The notes under the pieces were generated by a model, which was not told where the DNA came from, made no database searches, and was given only the letters and a program-made list of their open reading frames with translations. Of a stretch of DNA of 59,740 nucleotides, positions 35,425 to 45,404 are shown piece after piece. Both the position numbers and the translations under genes were made by a program. This stretch comes from QHXM01 sp032160165. Lineage in GTDB: Bacteria > Acidobacteriota > Blastocatellia > Pyrinomonadales > Pyrinomonadaceae. The first letter of the stretch is position 1. Every line of letters begins with the position of its first letter. Where the stretch lies: assembly GCA_032160165.1 (NCBI GenBank), contig JAVHWA010000008.1, positions 1 through 59,740 on the forward strand. The letters run 5' to 3'.

Positions 35425-36168
35425 TTAATCTTTTTTACGAATCTGCACTTCGCACGAGGATACTCGCTGACACTCAGGCGGAACTCCGTCAACTTCGACA
35501 GTTGCTTTGAGCTGCTCGGCAGCCAATCCGGATGTGACGACTTCAATGGTAGGTGTTCCCTGTCCCTTCACAATTGTGCCGGACGAGAGAGACCACTTAT
35601 ATCCTGGTATCAACTCTGGGTCGCCTCCGCTTACGCTCACGGACAAAACAAATGACTGGCCCTCCTCCACATTCTCGGGACACGATATGCTCAAGTTAGG
35701 ACAGAACCGATCACATGCGGTGCACACGGCGACGACTATCTTGACGGAAGCGGAGGCAGAACCGCCATGTTGATCACTTATCACCACCTTGGCGGTATAG
35801 GAACCGGGCATGAGCCCATAGTAGTCCCAGCTAGCCCTCGGGCCGTGACCGTTGATCTTTCCGCCACTAGCCACGTAGCTGTACAGCAGGTGGTCGTCGT
35901 TCGGGTCAGTGGCCGCAGTCGTAAGGGTTACTTCGTGGCTCGCGCTCGGCGTACAAGGGCTGGAAAAACGGGAAACCCAGTCGGGACACGGCATCGTCAC
36001 AGTCGCAGCTCCGGCCTGAAATGAGTTGATCTTTGGCGGACGGTTAATAGCAGTGTGTCTTCTGCGTGTACTTGGCGACGCCTTACGTCGCTGGGCCCGA
36101 TCCAAGGCGGGAAATGTGCAAACAAAGGTGAGAAGCAAACAAGCGGAGACGGTGCTTCGTCTCATCAT
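35425..36168 (-). CDS. Secreted Ig/PKD-like protein
   Basis: 247 residues, start supported by AAGGA 5 bases before the ATG. A signal peptide (about 5-25) is followed by a basic Ser/Arg linker and two beta-sandwich-like units. The first (about 75-145) has ATDPNDDHLLYSYVASGGKI and GSYTAKVVISDQHGGSASAS, the PKD/cadherin-like pattern. The second (about 155-245) carries PNLSISCPENVEEGQSF and a WSLSSGTI strand. Eight or so cysteines suggest disulphides. Probably a surface or periplasmic adhesion-type protein. Not assigned to a named family. Confidence 0.65.
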   Translation of the reverse strand: MMRRSTVSACLLLTFVCTFPALDRAQRRKASPSTRRRHTAINRPPKINSFQAGAATVTMPCPDWVSRFSSPCTPSASHEVTLTTAATDPNDDHLLYSYVASGGKINGHGPRASWDYYGLMPGSYTAKVVISDQHGGSASASVKIVVAVCTACDRFCPNLSISCPENVEEGQSFVLSVSVSGGDPELIPGYKWSLSSGTIVKGQGTPTIEVVTSGLAAEQLKATVEVDGVPPECQRVSSCEVQIRKKD

Positions 36169-36226
36169 TCATATCCTTGAACTGCAGCGAGTCGAGCTTA
36201 ATGGTGAATTCGCACTGCCCTATTTC

Positions 36227-37690
36227 TCACGCAGCCGCGCCTGGATAGGCTGAACCAAGCTTAGCCGCGTCACCTTCGGCGAGGGTGTTGACGAGCTCCT
36301 GGTGAAAATAGTCGTAGCGCGCGGCGACGGGAGGGGCTACGCGTTTGTCGTACATCTGCCGAGAGCGATCGATGTCTTCTCTCAACTTCGCGTATAAGTC
36401 TCCGCCGGTTCGGCCTTCTTCCACTCTCTCTTTGTTGTAGAGCTTGATCTCCGAGACAAGCAGTCGAGCGAAGCGACGCGCATCGTTATGCAGACGTCTC
36501 TCTTCATCGCTCCCGACTTCGACAGGTAATTCCGTGGCGTCCGCCGCCCGGCCATAGGTGCGCGCAGCTCCCAGAGGCGCAACGTACTGTTCGGCAACCG
36601 AAGGCGACGGATCCGACTGAACTGCTTCCGCTGGCGCCTCGATCGACGGTTCCACCGAAACGGCCGGGGCTTCCATCTCTACGGTTTCCTCTACAGCCGA
36701 CACAGGCGCCTGCGCATAGTCTGAAGAAACGCTTTCGGGTTCCGCGGCAGGAGCTTCGGCCTCGACCAGTGTCGTCGCACCTGGTTCCCAGGTATCTGCC
36801 GAAGCTGCTTCAGTGGGTTGTGGTTCTTCCGCCGGTTCCGGTTCGGGGGCGGTTACGGCCTCAGCGACAGGTGCGAGCTCAGCGGGCGGAGCAGAAGGTT
36901 CCGCAGCGGGTTGCGCAGCTTGTTCTGCCGCGGGTTGGGCGGCTGGTTTGGCGCCAGCGACCAACTCCACGGCCAGCCCTGCGACGCGGACTAATGTTTC
37001 AAGCGCCTCAAGATTGATTGCATCTGAATCGAGCGCGGCAGAGTCTGCATAAAGCACGGCGGCTGTTTTACCTCTCGCGACCAGCGGGATCGCGACCATG
37101 CGCTGCGGCGGTTCGGAGCCGAGTTTGTTCAGCAGAAGGTAGTCTTCGGCGTTTCCCCCCGGCTGCCCGCTCCATGTCGTTCGCGAACGCACAACGTCGC
37201 TGAGCGGCGTATCGGCTGAGAGCGGAAGTTTGATCTCGCGTACCGCATCGTCCCCGACTGAACCCTCCAGCCCGCGAGCTCGCCAGCCGATCGCCTCGTC
37301 ATTCTTCACCACGAAGAACGCGACACGGGGAGCAAATGATGCGGCGCGATTGACCAGTGTCTTGAGGATTCCAGCCTGTGATGTTTGCTCGCCAATATCT
37401 TCGACGCCGGCTTTGAGAATCGCCATCTCGCTCGAAGCCTTCTTGTACGAGGATTCCGCTGCGGCATCTTCTACTCCACGCTCGTGTGCCGCGCGAACGA
37501 CTTCTGAGATCGTAGCAGCCACCTCGGTGTTGGTCTGTGCTTCACCTCGCGAGCGTTCGAGTATGCGCGTAAAGGCTTCGTTCACCTGGCTCTGAAGGCC
37601 CGCAATCTCTTCCTGAAGCCCGCTTAACCGCGAGTTTATGTATTCTTCCATTTGAGCGCGCAGGCTGCTCTCGAGTTCCCCGGTGGCCAC
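36227..37690 (-). CDS. GAF-domain protein with coiled coil, Pro/Ala/Glu linker and conserved C-terminus
   Basis: 487 residues. I chose the GTG at 37690 because GGAGG lies 9 bases before it. An N-terminal coiled coil (about 1-100, with EEYINSRLSGLQEEIAGLQ) is followed by a GAF-like domain (about 105-245; FAPRVAFFVVKNDEAIGW, MVAIPLVARGKTAAVLYAD), a 130-residue low-complexity linker rich in Ala, Pro and Glu, and a C-terminal helical domain (about 395-480) with NDARRFARLLVSEIKLYN. That last domain recurs at the ends of acidobacterial and myxobacterial regulators, but I cannot name it. Cytoplasmic. Divergent from the response regulator at 37921, with 230 bases between. Confidence 0.7.
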   Translation of the reverse strand: MATGELESSLRAQMEEYINSRLSGLQEEIAGLQSQVNEAFTRILERSRGEAQTNTEVAATISEVVRAAHERGVEDAAAESSYKKASSEMAILKAGVEDIGEQTSQAGILKTLVNRAASFAPRVAFFVVKNDEAIGWRARGLEGSVGDDAVREIKLPLSADTPLSDVVRSRTTWSGQPGGNAEDYLLLNKLGSEPPQRMVAIPLVARGKTAAVLYADSAALDSDAINLEALETLVRVAGLAVELVAGAKPAAQPAAEQAAQPAAEPSAPPAELAPVAEAVTAPEPEPAEEPQPTEAASADTWEPGATTLVEAEAPAAEPESVSSDYAQAPVSAVEETVEMEAPAVSVEPSIEAPAEAVQSDPSPSVAEQYVAPLGAARTYGRAADATELPVEVGSDEERRLHNDARRFARLLVSEIKLYNKERVEEGRTGGDLYAKLREDIDRSRQMYDKRVAPPVAARYDYFHQELVNTLAEGDAAKLGSAYPGAAA

Positions 37691-37920
37691 GATTATCGTC
37701 CTCCGTTTTTGATGGCTGGTGCTCGAAGGAAGGCGAAGGCGCCTCTGCCTCAAGCGATCTTAAGAATGAATTGTGCGATGAAGACGTCGAAAAAGCGCGC
37801 GAACGTCTATTCTCGGATTATGGACGGGCGCGACGAACAGTGTCAAGAAAGGCTTTCGCCGACTGCACTCGAATCGTTTGACACTCCTGCGGATGCGATA
37901 TAAATTCACGAGCTTGGACC

Positions 37921-38337
37921 ATGCCAGCCAGCATACTCATCATAGATGACTACGCCGACAACCGAGAACTCCTGCGCCTGATGCTGGAACAGGCAGGCTA
38001 TCTGGTACACGAGGCGACGGACGGTGACGCGGGGCTTGAGATCGCGCGAAACGCTCGGCCTGATATGGCTCTCGTCGATTTATCCATGCCCGGCTTGGAC
38101 GGATGGGAAGTTCTCAAGATTCTTCGGGCGGACGATGATATGGCGGCGATCATTTGCGTGGCGGTCAGCGCCTACGCAGATGGGGCCAGAATGCGAGCGC
38201 TTGACCACGGCTTTGATGCATACCTCACCAAACCATTTCGCAGACTCGAACTTCTCGAGACTGTCGCGAATCTGCTGGCCAATCGGAAAAATCAAATACC
38301 CCAGACGAAGAGCAATTCGGCGGAGGAAGTGGTTTGA
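37921..38337 (+). CDS. Single-domain response regulator (REC only)
   Basis: 138 residues: one receiver domain with IDDYADN (acidic pocket), the phospho-acceptor Asp in ALVDLSMPGLDGWE, the Ser/Thr position in VAVSAYAD, and LTKPFRR (conserved Lys). There is no output domain, so it probably acts by protein contact, like CheY. The 138-residue product ends in a short Asn/Ser/Glu tail. Its stop overlaps the start of the next gene (TTGA), so the two are translationally coupled. Confidence 0.93.
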   Translation: MPASILIIDDYADNRELLRLMLEQAGYLVHEATDGDAGLEIARNARPDMALVDLSMPGLDGWEVLKILRADDDMAAIICVAVSAYADGARMRALDHGFDAYLTKPFRRLELLETVANLLANRKNQIPQTKSNSAEEVV

Positions 38338-38618
38338 GCGGTAATGATTCGCTTCCAACCGGCGAGATATTGAGCGCAGGCCAGATTCTCGTCGCATTTG
38401 AGAAACTGTTCAGCGGCGGCCGCGGTGTCTGCAGGTCCAATCCCACGGGTCTTCGTTATCTGGAGCTGACTGGCGGCGCAGTTCTCATCGAGCAGAACCC
38501 GAAGAAGAGTGGCAAGTGGGCGCAGCTCGCAAATGAAGGTCACCGAGTTGCGTGGGTGATGTGCAATCGAGTGTATCTGGCGCGTGTGATCGACGGGGAA
38601 GTGTTGATGTTGAATTGA
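38334..38618 (+). CDS. Small protein coupled to the response regulator
   Basis: 94 residues starting with TTG at 38334; the last three bases of this TTGA are the regulator's stop codon. Mixed alpha/beta composition (GEILSAGQILVAFEKLF, YLELTGGAVLIEQNP, VAWVMCNRVYLARVIDGEV), no membrane segment and no signal peptide. No family is recognised. The overlap and the lack of a competing frame make it likely to be real. A role as a regulator partner or output module is inferred only from position. Confidence 0.6.
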   Translation: MSGNDSLPTGEILSAGQILVAFEKLFSGGRGVCRSNPTGLRYLELTGGAVLIEQNPKKSGKWAQLANEGHRVAWVMCNRVYLARVIDGEVLMLN

Positions 38619-38820
38619 GGCCGGTAGGTCCGACTGCGTTCGTGGTCAGGTTCGGCTCTGCCCCCGGATGTGAGGCGCGGGCTCTGCCTTACTCCAGAGA
38701 AGCGATTAGATTTCTCCCGGAATCCATCCCACCCAGCGCAGTATCATGACCCCCCAAGCCTAATGATTAGGCCGACCTGTTTCGTAAGCCCGCGGAGGAG
38801 CCTCCAGGAATTACAAAATA

Positions 38821-39160
38821 CGTCCCTCCGTGAAGCGGACGGGTTGAAAATAGCCCAGCGATTTATCGCTGGGAGCGAAGTGGGAATAAGACGGGCAGTC
38901 CGGGGACCGGACGGCTGAAATCCTACAACCTCATTCTCCACTAGAATCAGTCGCCCGCTTCACGGGCTCTATCAATGTCCGAGTTCCCCCTACCCAGCAT
39001 TGAAATGCCGGGCTATTTTCAGACGTCCGCTTCGCGGACTCGTGCTTTGCTTTCTTTCTTCATTTCTCCGACAGACGCCTCCGCGACTCGCTAATCGTTG
39101 TTCGACAGCCAACCCTGGGGCTTGCGCCCCAGGCTTTATGCTGTCGCCCGCTCCGCGGGC
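38821..39160. repeat. Cluster of palindromes (nested-hairpin region)
   Basis: Within a 585-base gap (38619-39203) I find eight or so hairpins: CCCAGCGATTTATCGCTGGG (38854-38873), GTCCGGGGACCGGAC (38899-38913), GCCCGCTTCACGGGC (38953-38967), CCCAGCATTGAAATGCCGGG (38993-39012), GTCCGCTTCGCGGAC (39025-39039), CCTGGGGCTTGCGCCCCAGG (39114-39133) and GCCCGCTCCGCGGGC (39146-39160). No gene is supported here. The style resembles the element at 53990-54211. Confidence 0.75.
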
Positions 39161-39203
39161 TTGCGACGCAGAATCATTGCCAGGGCCAATCTGAATCGAG
39201 CCG

Positions 39204-42200
39204 CTAGAAAATCAGCTTGACTCCCAGCTGTACATTGCGCGGGAGGTTGGCTTGGCTGGTGATCTTGCCGAAGTTTGAGCTGGTGGGGTCGAGATTAGGA
39301 TTGTTGAATTGCGGATGATTGAACGCGTTGAGGAACTCTCCGCGAAATTGCAAACGAGTCGTTTCTGAAAACGGAAAGTTTTTGATAACTGAAATGTCCC
39401 ACAGGTTCAGCGGCTGCGTTCGCATCCCGATTAGTCGCGAAGGAAACCTGCGAAGGTTGAATGCCAGCCGAATGCGCGGGTCGTTGCGCTGCTTAGCGGG
39501 ATCGACTAGGCCGTTCGTTCGAACCGCTGCGTCTGTGAAATAGAAACCACTGGTATCGAATGCGGCATCGACAGTGCTTCCGCGAATGCTCGTAACCAGT
39601 GTTTGTGGATCGCCATCGAAGTAAAGATTGCCAAGCTCTAGCGGACGACCGCTCTGCGCCTGCCAGATGCCCTGGACTTGCCAGCCACCGAACACAGCTT
39701 CGTTAATGCCGTTCCAGTTCCTGCCCCAACGTCGATTTCTTCCGAAAGGTAATTCCCAGATCCCGCTCAATACCAGACGATGCGGCGCGTCGTTTGACGA
39801 TATACGCTTCTCGTAATCCGAATCGGTTGGATTGAGAAAAGAGATTCTTTCCAAAAGCTTCGACCAAGTGTAGCTTGCCAGCAGAGTATAGCCGTCAGAG
39901 AAGCGTTTCTCGACGCGAAGCTGCCCCGCATGATAGATGCTGGTTCCGTCGTCACGACGCGTGTGAATGTTTAGGAACTGTGGGAAGGGTCGTAACAGTT
40001 GCTGACGTGGAATAGTTGCGCTGTTGAGGCTAGTTCCCGGAGCAAGCCCCTGGAAAGGGTTGAAGACGTTGGCGGTGAGAACGTCTATCGTCGCCTGGTC
40101 GCGCACCGCGCTGGTAGAGAGATAGCGAGCCGGGATGGCGTTAAGACCGTCGGTCTCAGTGGTCAAGTCGTAGCCATAATTCCCAATATACGCGAGCTCA
40201 AATAGCCACGACCCCGGAATCTCACGTTCCAAACTCAATTGCCAGCGTTGCGACTGACCGTTGCTGCGGTTGATGGGCACGAAATCAATGTCGCGTCCAA
40301 CGAACGTCGCGAGTCCCTGCGCTGCGCCCGGAGCAGCCGGCAGGCCATCCGGAAATGGATCGAAGAGAGTCGCGCGAAATGTCAGGCCGTTGTCGAGCGT
40401 AGGCACCAGGGGTGCGGATTGCGAGAAGCCAAACTGATCTACTCCATCGACAATGAAAGGGACAGTATAGATTGCCCAGCCGCCGCGGATGACTGTCTGG
40501 TCATTGAGGCGGTATGCGAAGCCCAGGCGAGGCTGAATATTATTCGTATCGGTGTTCCAAAAACCCCGCGCATTTGCGCCGGCGAAGAGCAGTCCGCCAC
40601 GCACTCGAAAATTCTGCGGCGCAACTTCGGGAATCGGATTGGCGGTGTATGCTGCGCGCGCCGCAGCTTCAATCGGATTCGGAGAAACTTCATCGAAACC
40701 GCGAACGTTGCGGTCGAATCGCTCCGTTGTCGCCCCTTCATACTCATAACGCACGCCCAGGTTGAGCGTCAGATTCTTCGTCACCTTCCAGTCATCCTGG
40801 AAGAAGAGACCATGATAGAGCGTTTGGTTTGAGCGGGCAGTGTTGCGTTCGATCAGTCCGCCAGTCGGTTGGCCGAGCAACAGAGCTGCGAGGTCCTGCC
40901 CGATGGAGGCCGACGGTGAGTTATCGAAGGGGCCTCGCGTGAAATCACTGCGGAAGTCATAGCGTCCCGCGGCTTGACCGAGTCCTGACGCGTTCTGCCG
41001 ATAGGCGCGAAAGTCATAGCCGACTCTTAACGAGTGAGCTCCCCGCAGGTTCGTCACCGTCGGCTGGAAAGAATAGATACTGTCGGTAAAGCCGGAACCC
41101 AGGCTGTCGCCCAGAGGAGAGAATTCGCCGGTCTCAAATCGCGGCAGATATGAGAGGCCGGTGAACAATGAAGACGCGCGCGGCGCGAAGCCGAGGCTCG
41201 CCGGATTGAAGGCCCCTTCGCTTTCGCGGACAGTGGGAGAGTCGAACTGGGTAAACCCGGCGCGAAAGTTGAATACGGTCGTGGGAGAGGCCGTGTAGAT
41301 GTGGTCGTAGGTAGCGCCGTTATTATTTCGATAGAGGAAGGTGCCCGTGGGTCGGATCCCGTTGACGATGCCGGTCCAGTTACCGCGCGACTCAAGCCGA
41401 TTGTTGCGGGTATAGCGAAAGAAGGCGGTATGCCGATCGTTGAATGCGAAATCGAGCCTTAAGGTTTCGGCATTGAAGGTGTCCGAACGAGGGTTCGGAG
41501 TGATGAAGTTATTGCGGCCTTGCGCATCTCCAGGCTGATTGGGAAGCGGATAGAAGCGAAGGTAAGCCTGCGCTATCGCGCTTAGACGAGACGGCGGAAT
41601 GATGTTGTTCGCAAACGCCGTGCGCGCGATCCGAGGACCGACGGCAACCGCAGACTGGGGATCGTAGATTTGAATTCCCAGGGGCAGAAGCGCCGACAGG
41701 TCGCCGCCGCGCTCAGCCACAGTGGGCACTGTAAACTGGCCCGGCTCGGGAAACGCATCCTTTAGTCCTTCGTATGCGACAAAAAAGAAGTAGTGATCGC
41801 GACCATTCCATGTTGCCGGTCCGCCTTCGCCGAAGCGTGGAAGGACAATAGGCCCACCAAACGATCCTCCATAGCGATTATAACGAAGAGCATCTCGGGG
41901 CTGCTCGTTCCGGTTGAGAAAGAAGTCGTTGGCCGAGAGGATATCGTTGCGGACAAACTCGTAGAGCGACCCGTGAAAATCGTTAGTACCGTTGCGCAGC
42001 GTTACGTCTACGTTCGCGCCTGCGGTATGGCCCTGTTGTGCGTCGAAAGTTACAGTTACAACTTTGAATTCCTGAACTGCGTCCGCGGGCGGAACAAAGG
42101 AGACCCGCGGCTCTCTTCCTTCGGTGTTCGGCGAGCCATCCAGGGTGAACTCGTTTCCACTGGGCGCGCCGTTGGCGACCACTGAAGACGTCCCGAGATT

Positions 42201-42752
42201 GTCGAAGGGGCGTGAGAATTTCAGGTCCCCGGTGTAGACGATGCCGGGAGCGAGACGCGAGAGCACAAAGGGATTGCCGTCCGACAAAGGAAGCTCAGAT
42301 ATGCGCCGCCGATCAATCACCTGGCCGGAGGAAGCCGTGGCAGCTTCCAGCAGCGGCGTCTCTGTTGTGACGTTAACCGTTTCGGCAACCTCGCCGACTT
42401 CGAGCGCCAGATCGAGAGTCAGTTTGTCGCCGACCCTCACTTCCACATCCTGCTTCAAGAGTTTTTTAAAGCCGCGGGCCTCGACGGCGATGTTGTATTT
42501 GCCAGGAGTCAGGAATAGGAGAGTGTAATCGCCTGCGTCGTCAGTCGTCGCCCATACTGCGGTGTTGGTTGCCACGTTGATGGCGGAGACTTGTGCGGCG
42601 GGTATGACTGCGCCGGCCGCGTCGGCGACGCGACCTGTGATCGAGCCTCGAAACTCCTGAGCGGAGGCTGGCGAAACGAACACGAGAAACAAGAGCACGC
42701 CAAGGAGCCGGCCTGATGGTCTATTGATACCTGGAGATTGGGGGAAGCTCAT
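39204..42752 (-). CDS. Oar-like TonB-dependent receptor-type outer membrane protein
   Basis: 1182 residues. Signal peptide (about 15-31, LLGVLLFLVFVSPASAQ), an N-terminal carboxypeptidase-regulatory beta domain (about 33-120; GSITGRVADAAGAVIPAAQV, GDYTLLFLTPGKYNIAV), a plug domain (about 130-260) and a long beta-barrel ending in NVQLGVKLIF with the terminal Phe of outer-membrane proteins. This architecture is expanded in Acidobacteriota and is usually assigned to import of large or complex substrates or to adhesion, as in Myxococcus Oar. No TonB/ExbB/ExbD genes are nearby. Single gene. Confidence 0.92.
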   Translation of the reverse strand: MSFPQSPGINRPSGRLLGVLLFLVFVSPASAQEFRGSITGRVADAAGAVIPAAQVSAINVATNTAVWATTDDAGDYTLLFLTPGKYNIAVEARGFKKLLKQDVEVRVGDKLTLDLALEVGEVAETVNVTTETPLLEAATASSGQVIDRRRISELPLSDGNPFVLSRLAPGIVYTGDLKFSRPFDNLGTSSVVANGAPSGNEFTLDGSPNTEGREPRVSFVPPADAVQEFKVVTVTFDAQQGHTAGANVDVTLRNGTNDFHGSLYEFVRNDILSANDFFLNRNEQPRDALRYNRYGGSFGGPIVLPRFGEGGPATWNGRDHYFFFVAYEGLKDAFPEPGQFTVPTVAERGGDLSALLPLGIQIYDPQSAVAVGPRIARTAFANNIIPPSRLSAIAQAYLRFYPLPNQPGDAQGRNNFITPNPRSDTFNAETLRLDFAFNDRHTAFFRYTRNNRLESRGNWTGIVNGIRPTGTFLYRNNNGATYDHIYTASPTTVFNFRAGFTQFDSPTVRESEGAFNPASLGFAPRASSLFTGLSYLPRFETGEFSPLGDSLGSGFTDSIYSFQPTVTNLRGAHSLRVGYDFRAYRQNASGLGQAAGRYDFRSDFTRGPFDNSPSASIGQDLAALLLGQPTGGLIERNTARSNQTLYHGLFFQDDWKVTKNLTLNLGVRYEYEGATTERFDRNVRGFDEVSPNPIEAAARAAYTANPIPEVAPQNFRVRGGLLFAGANARGFWNTDTNNIQPRLGFAYRLNDQTVIRGGWAIYTVPFIVDGVDQFGFSQSAPLVPTLDNGLTFRATLFDPFPDGLPAAPGAAQGLATFVGRDIDFVPINRSNGQSQRWQLSLEREIPGSWLFELAYIGNYGYDLTTETDGLNAIPARYLSTSAVRDQATIDVLTANVFNPFQGLAPGTSLNSATIPRQQLLRPFPQFLNIHTRRDDGTSIYHAGQLRVEKRFSDGYTLLASYTWSKLLERISFLNPTDSDYEKRISSNDAPHRLVLSGIWELPFGRNRRWGRNWNGINEAVFGGWQVQGIWQAQSGRPLELGNLYFDGDPQTLVTSIRGSTVDAAFDTSGFYFTDAAVRTNGLVDPAKQRNDPRIRLAFNLRRFPSRLIGMRTQPLNLWDISVIKNFPFSETTRLQFRGEFLNAFNHPQFNNPNLDPTSSNFGKITSQANLPRNVQLGVKLIF

Positions 42753-42905
42753 TTGTCCTCGTCATCCATGGCGCTGGGCATTCTGTCACTCGAAAGCCAC
42801 TCGGCCACTTGCATCAGCGAACAATCGAAAGGACAGTTCGCTGTGCCAGTCCATCACAGGCGCAGGAAGCCCGGACTTCGCGGCCAAAGATTATCACTCG
42901 ATGAC

Positions 42906-45404
42906 TCAGGATGCGAGCTTTATGGCAATGAGACGTTCGATGAATCGAGGATCCTGGCGGAGGGCGTCCAGCCGTGGGTCGACTTTGAGGTGGACGTACG
43001 ATTCGTCGCGTTCCTCGTAAGCGCGATCAAGCCATTCAAGGGCCTGATCTTTTTCCCCCAGACCAACATATATCAAGGCGATCGAGTAGGGTGAGACGTA
43101 ACGTTGCTGAGCGATCAGCTCTCGTAACTGGTCGATTATTTTCAAAGCCTCGCCCCGACGGCCTGAAACGCCATAAGCGTGTCCCAGCGCGGCGATCATC
43201 TCGGGCTTGCCTTCCGGAAACTCTGCCGTCTTCGAAAGGCCAATCGCATTTTGAAAGGCGCCGATTGCTTCGGGGTACATCTTCTTACCTTCATAGGCAA
43301 GTCCAAAGCTCCAGTGCGTATCGGCGTATTTCGGGTCGCGTTCGAGCGTCTTCTGTAGATGATCTATGGCCTCGTCGTAGCGACGCGCCCAGAAATATGC
43401 CCGGCCCAATCCGGTGCTTATCGAGAGTGAGAGGGGATCGAGATCGAGCGCCCGCTTTCTCTGCTGAAGCGACTCGTCGTGCCGACCCATCTCCGAAAGG
43501 TATACGCCGTACCACTGATGCGCAGTCGCGTAACCGGGCTTCAGTCTCAATGACTCTCTGAACTCATTCTCCGCGCCTGGCCAGTCCCACTCGAACGAAA
43601 GCTTGATCTTTGCCAGCGACGTATGAGCTTCGGCCAGCGTGGGATCAATCGCCAGGGCACGATTGGTCTTGTCGATGGCTATTGGCATCGCCTCTTTGGG
43701 CGAAACTTGTAGAAGACTCCCCAGAACATAACAGTCGGCCAGGCCGGTGTACGCCAGCGCGTAGTTCTTATCGATATCGATCGCTTGCTGAAAACTACGG
43801 ATGGCCTCGCGGATGTCCTCGGGTCGGCGTCTGTTCCAGAGATATCGTCCTTTCCAGTAGAGTTGATACGCCTGCGAGTTTTCTGTGTAGCGCTTGGCCA
43901 GCTGTTCCTTTTCCTTGCCGGTGAGTTTAAGCCGAAGTTTTTCGGAAATCTCTCGCGAGATTTCGTCCTGCAGCGCGATGATGTCCGAAACCTTGCGATC
44001 GTAGTTCTCGCCCCAGAGTCGTGTTTGCGTGGCCACGTCCACCAACTCGGTTTGAATGCTTATGCGATCTCCCTTCTGAACAACGCGGCCGGTTAGCACG
44101 GCGCCGACGCCCAGCTCGCGGCCGACTGTTTGAGGGTCGATCTCTTTTCCTTTGTAACGAAAGACGGAGCTGCGAGCTATGACTTTCAAGTTCGGGAGCT
44201 GCGAAAGGCTATTGATCAGACTCTCTGTGATTCCGTCCGAGAGATATTCGGTGTTCGCGTCTCCGCCGACGTTTACGAACGGCAACACCGCCACCGAATC
44301 GATAACTTGAGCGGGCCGAAGGAAGTACCAGAGAAGGAAACCCGATACAGCGATGCTGAGGACTGCCAACGAGACGATGGTGAGACTTTTACGACGTTTG
44401 AAATCGCTTGCCTTCAATACAGCGCTCAACGTCGGACGTGCCATCGGATGGCCCGAGGTGAAGTGGGGAAACTCGTCGGTGCCGGAGCCAGCGGTTGTTC
44501 CACCGCCCGATCCCGTCCCTCTGGCTCGCGCCAGCTTGGTCTCAAATTCAAAGTCCTGTCTGAAGCCCTTCAAATCGTCGAGCAACTCTTTGATTGTTTG
44601 ATAGCGCGCGTCCCGGTCCTTGGCCAGTGCGCGGTTGAGAATCTGCTCGAGCCGCATTGGGGCATCGGGAACAAAGCTCGAGATCGGCATCGGTTCTTCC
44701 TTGAGGATAGAAGCAACCACCTCGTGATTTGTCCCGCCGGTGAACGGCGATTGGCCGGCAATCATCTCGTAAATCACGATTCCCAGGCTGAAGATGTCTG
44801 TCCGTCCGTCGATCTCCAGGCCTCGCGCCTGTTCGGGTGACATGTATCGCGCTGTGCCGATCACCGCGCCTATGTCGGTGTGTACCTGCGTCACCGCCTC
44901 GGGAGTGGTGGCGTGCCTCTCCATCAGCTTGGCGAGGCCAAAATCCAGGATCTTGACGTAGCTGTCCTCGCGCAACATTATGTTTTCGGGCTTTATATCG
45001 CGATGCACAATGTCCTTGGCATGAGCTGCGGTCAACGCGTTGGCCGTTTGAATAGCGACGTCGAGGGCCTCTTCCATCGTTAGTCGCCCGTGGCTCATCC
45101 GATCGCGCAAGGTCATCCCTTCGATATATTCGGTAGTGATGTAGGGTACCTGCGCGTCTTGTTCGATTTCGTGAATGGTGATGATATTTGGATGGTTGAG
45201 AGACGATATCGCCTGAGCTTCCTGTGTGAAACGCTGCATGCGTTTCCCATCCGAGGCTACTTCGAGCGGCAGGAACTTGAGCGCAACCGTGCGGTTCAGC
45301 TTTGTGTCTTCGGCGAGATAGACCTCACCCATACCGCCGACCCCGAGCTGCGAGCGGATCTCATAACGGCCAAATCTTGTGCCGGGGGGGAAGGCTGTCG
45401 TCAT
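42906..45404 (-). CDS. Ser/Thr protein kinase with TolB/FlgO-like domain and TPRs
   Basis: 832 residues from the ATG at 45404; an upstream ATG at 45485 would add 27 Arg-rich residues. Kinase domain (about 15-285): GVGGMGEVYLAEDTKL (P-loop), VALKFLP, HRDIKPENIML, ILDFGLAK, and RYMSPEQARG. A transmembrane helix near 347-367 (VSLAVLSIAVSGFLLWYFL) places the rest outside. The FlgO/TolB-like part begins SVAVLPFVNVGGDANTEYLS and contains LGVGAVLTGRVVQKGDRI. TPRs (about 530-800) fill the C-terminus. This is the PknB-type receptor kinase common in Acidobacteria. The substrate is unknown. Confidence 0.93.
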   Translation of the reverse strand: MTTAFPPGTRFGRYEIRSQLGVGGMGEVYLAEDTKLNRTVALKFLPLEVASDGKRMQRFTQEAQAISSLNHPNIITIHEIEQDAQVPYITTEYIEGMTLRDRMSHGRLTMEEALDVAIQTANALTAAHAKDIVHRDIKPENIMLREDSYVKILDFGLAKLMERHATTPEAVTQVHTDIGAVIGTARYMSPEQARGLEIDGRTDIFSLGIVIYEMIAGQSPFTGGTNHEVVASILKEEPMPISSFVPDAPMRLEQILNRALAKDRDARYQTIKELLDDLKGFRQDFEFETKLARARGTGSGGGTTAGSGTDEFPHFTSGHPMARPTLSAVLKASDFKRRKSLTIVSLAVLSIAVSGFLLWYFLRPAQVIDSVAVLPFVNVGGDANTEYLSDGITESLINSLSQLPNLKVIARSSVFRYKGKEIDPQTVGRELGVGAVLTGRVVQKGDRISIQTELVDVATQTRLWGENYDRKVSDIIALQDEISREISEKLRLKLTGKEKEQLAKRYTENSQAYQLYWKGRYLWNRRRPEDIREAIRSFQQAIDIDKNYALAYTGLADCYVLGSLLQVSPKEAMPIAIDKTNRALAIDPTLAEAHTSLAKIKLSFEWDWPGAENEFRESLRLKPGYATAHQWYGVYLSEMGRHDESLQQRKRALDLDPLSLSISTGLGRAYFWARRYDEAIDHLQKTLERDPKYADTHWSFGLAYEGKKMYPEAIGAFQNAIGLSKTAEFPEGKPEMIAALGHAYGVSGRRGEALKIIDQLRELIAQQRYVSPYSIALIYVGLGEKDQALEWLDRAYEERDESYVHLKVDPRLDALRQDPRFIERLIAIKLAS

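Noticed and set aside
38552..38749. 65-codon frame overlapping the small coupled protein
   Set aside because: Different frame from the coupled gene, runs into palindromes, no start signal.
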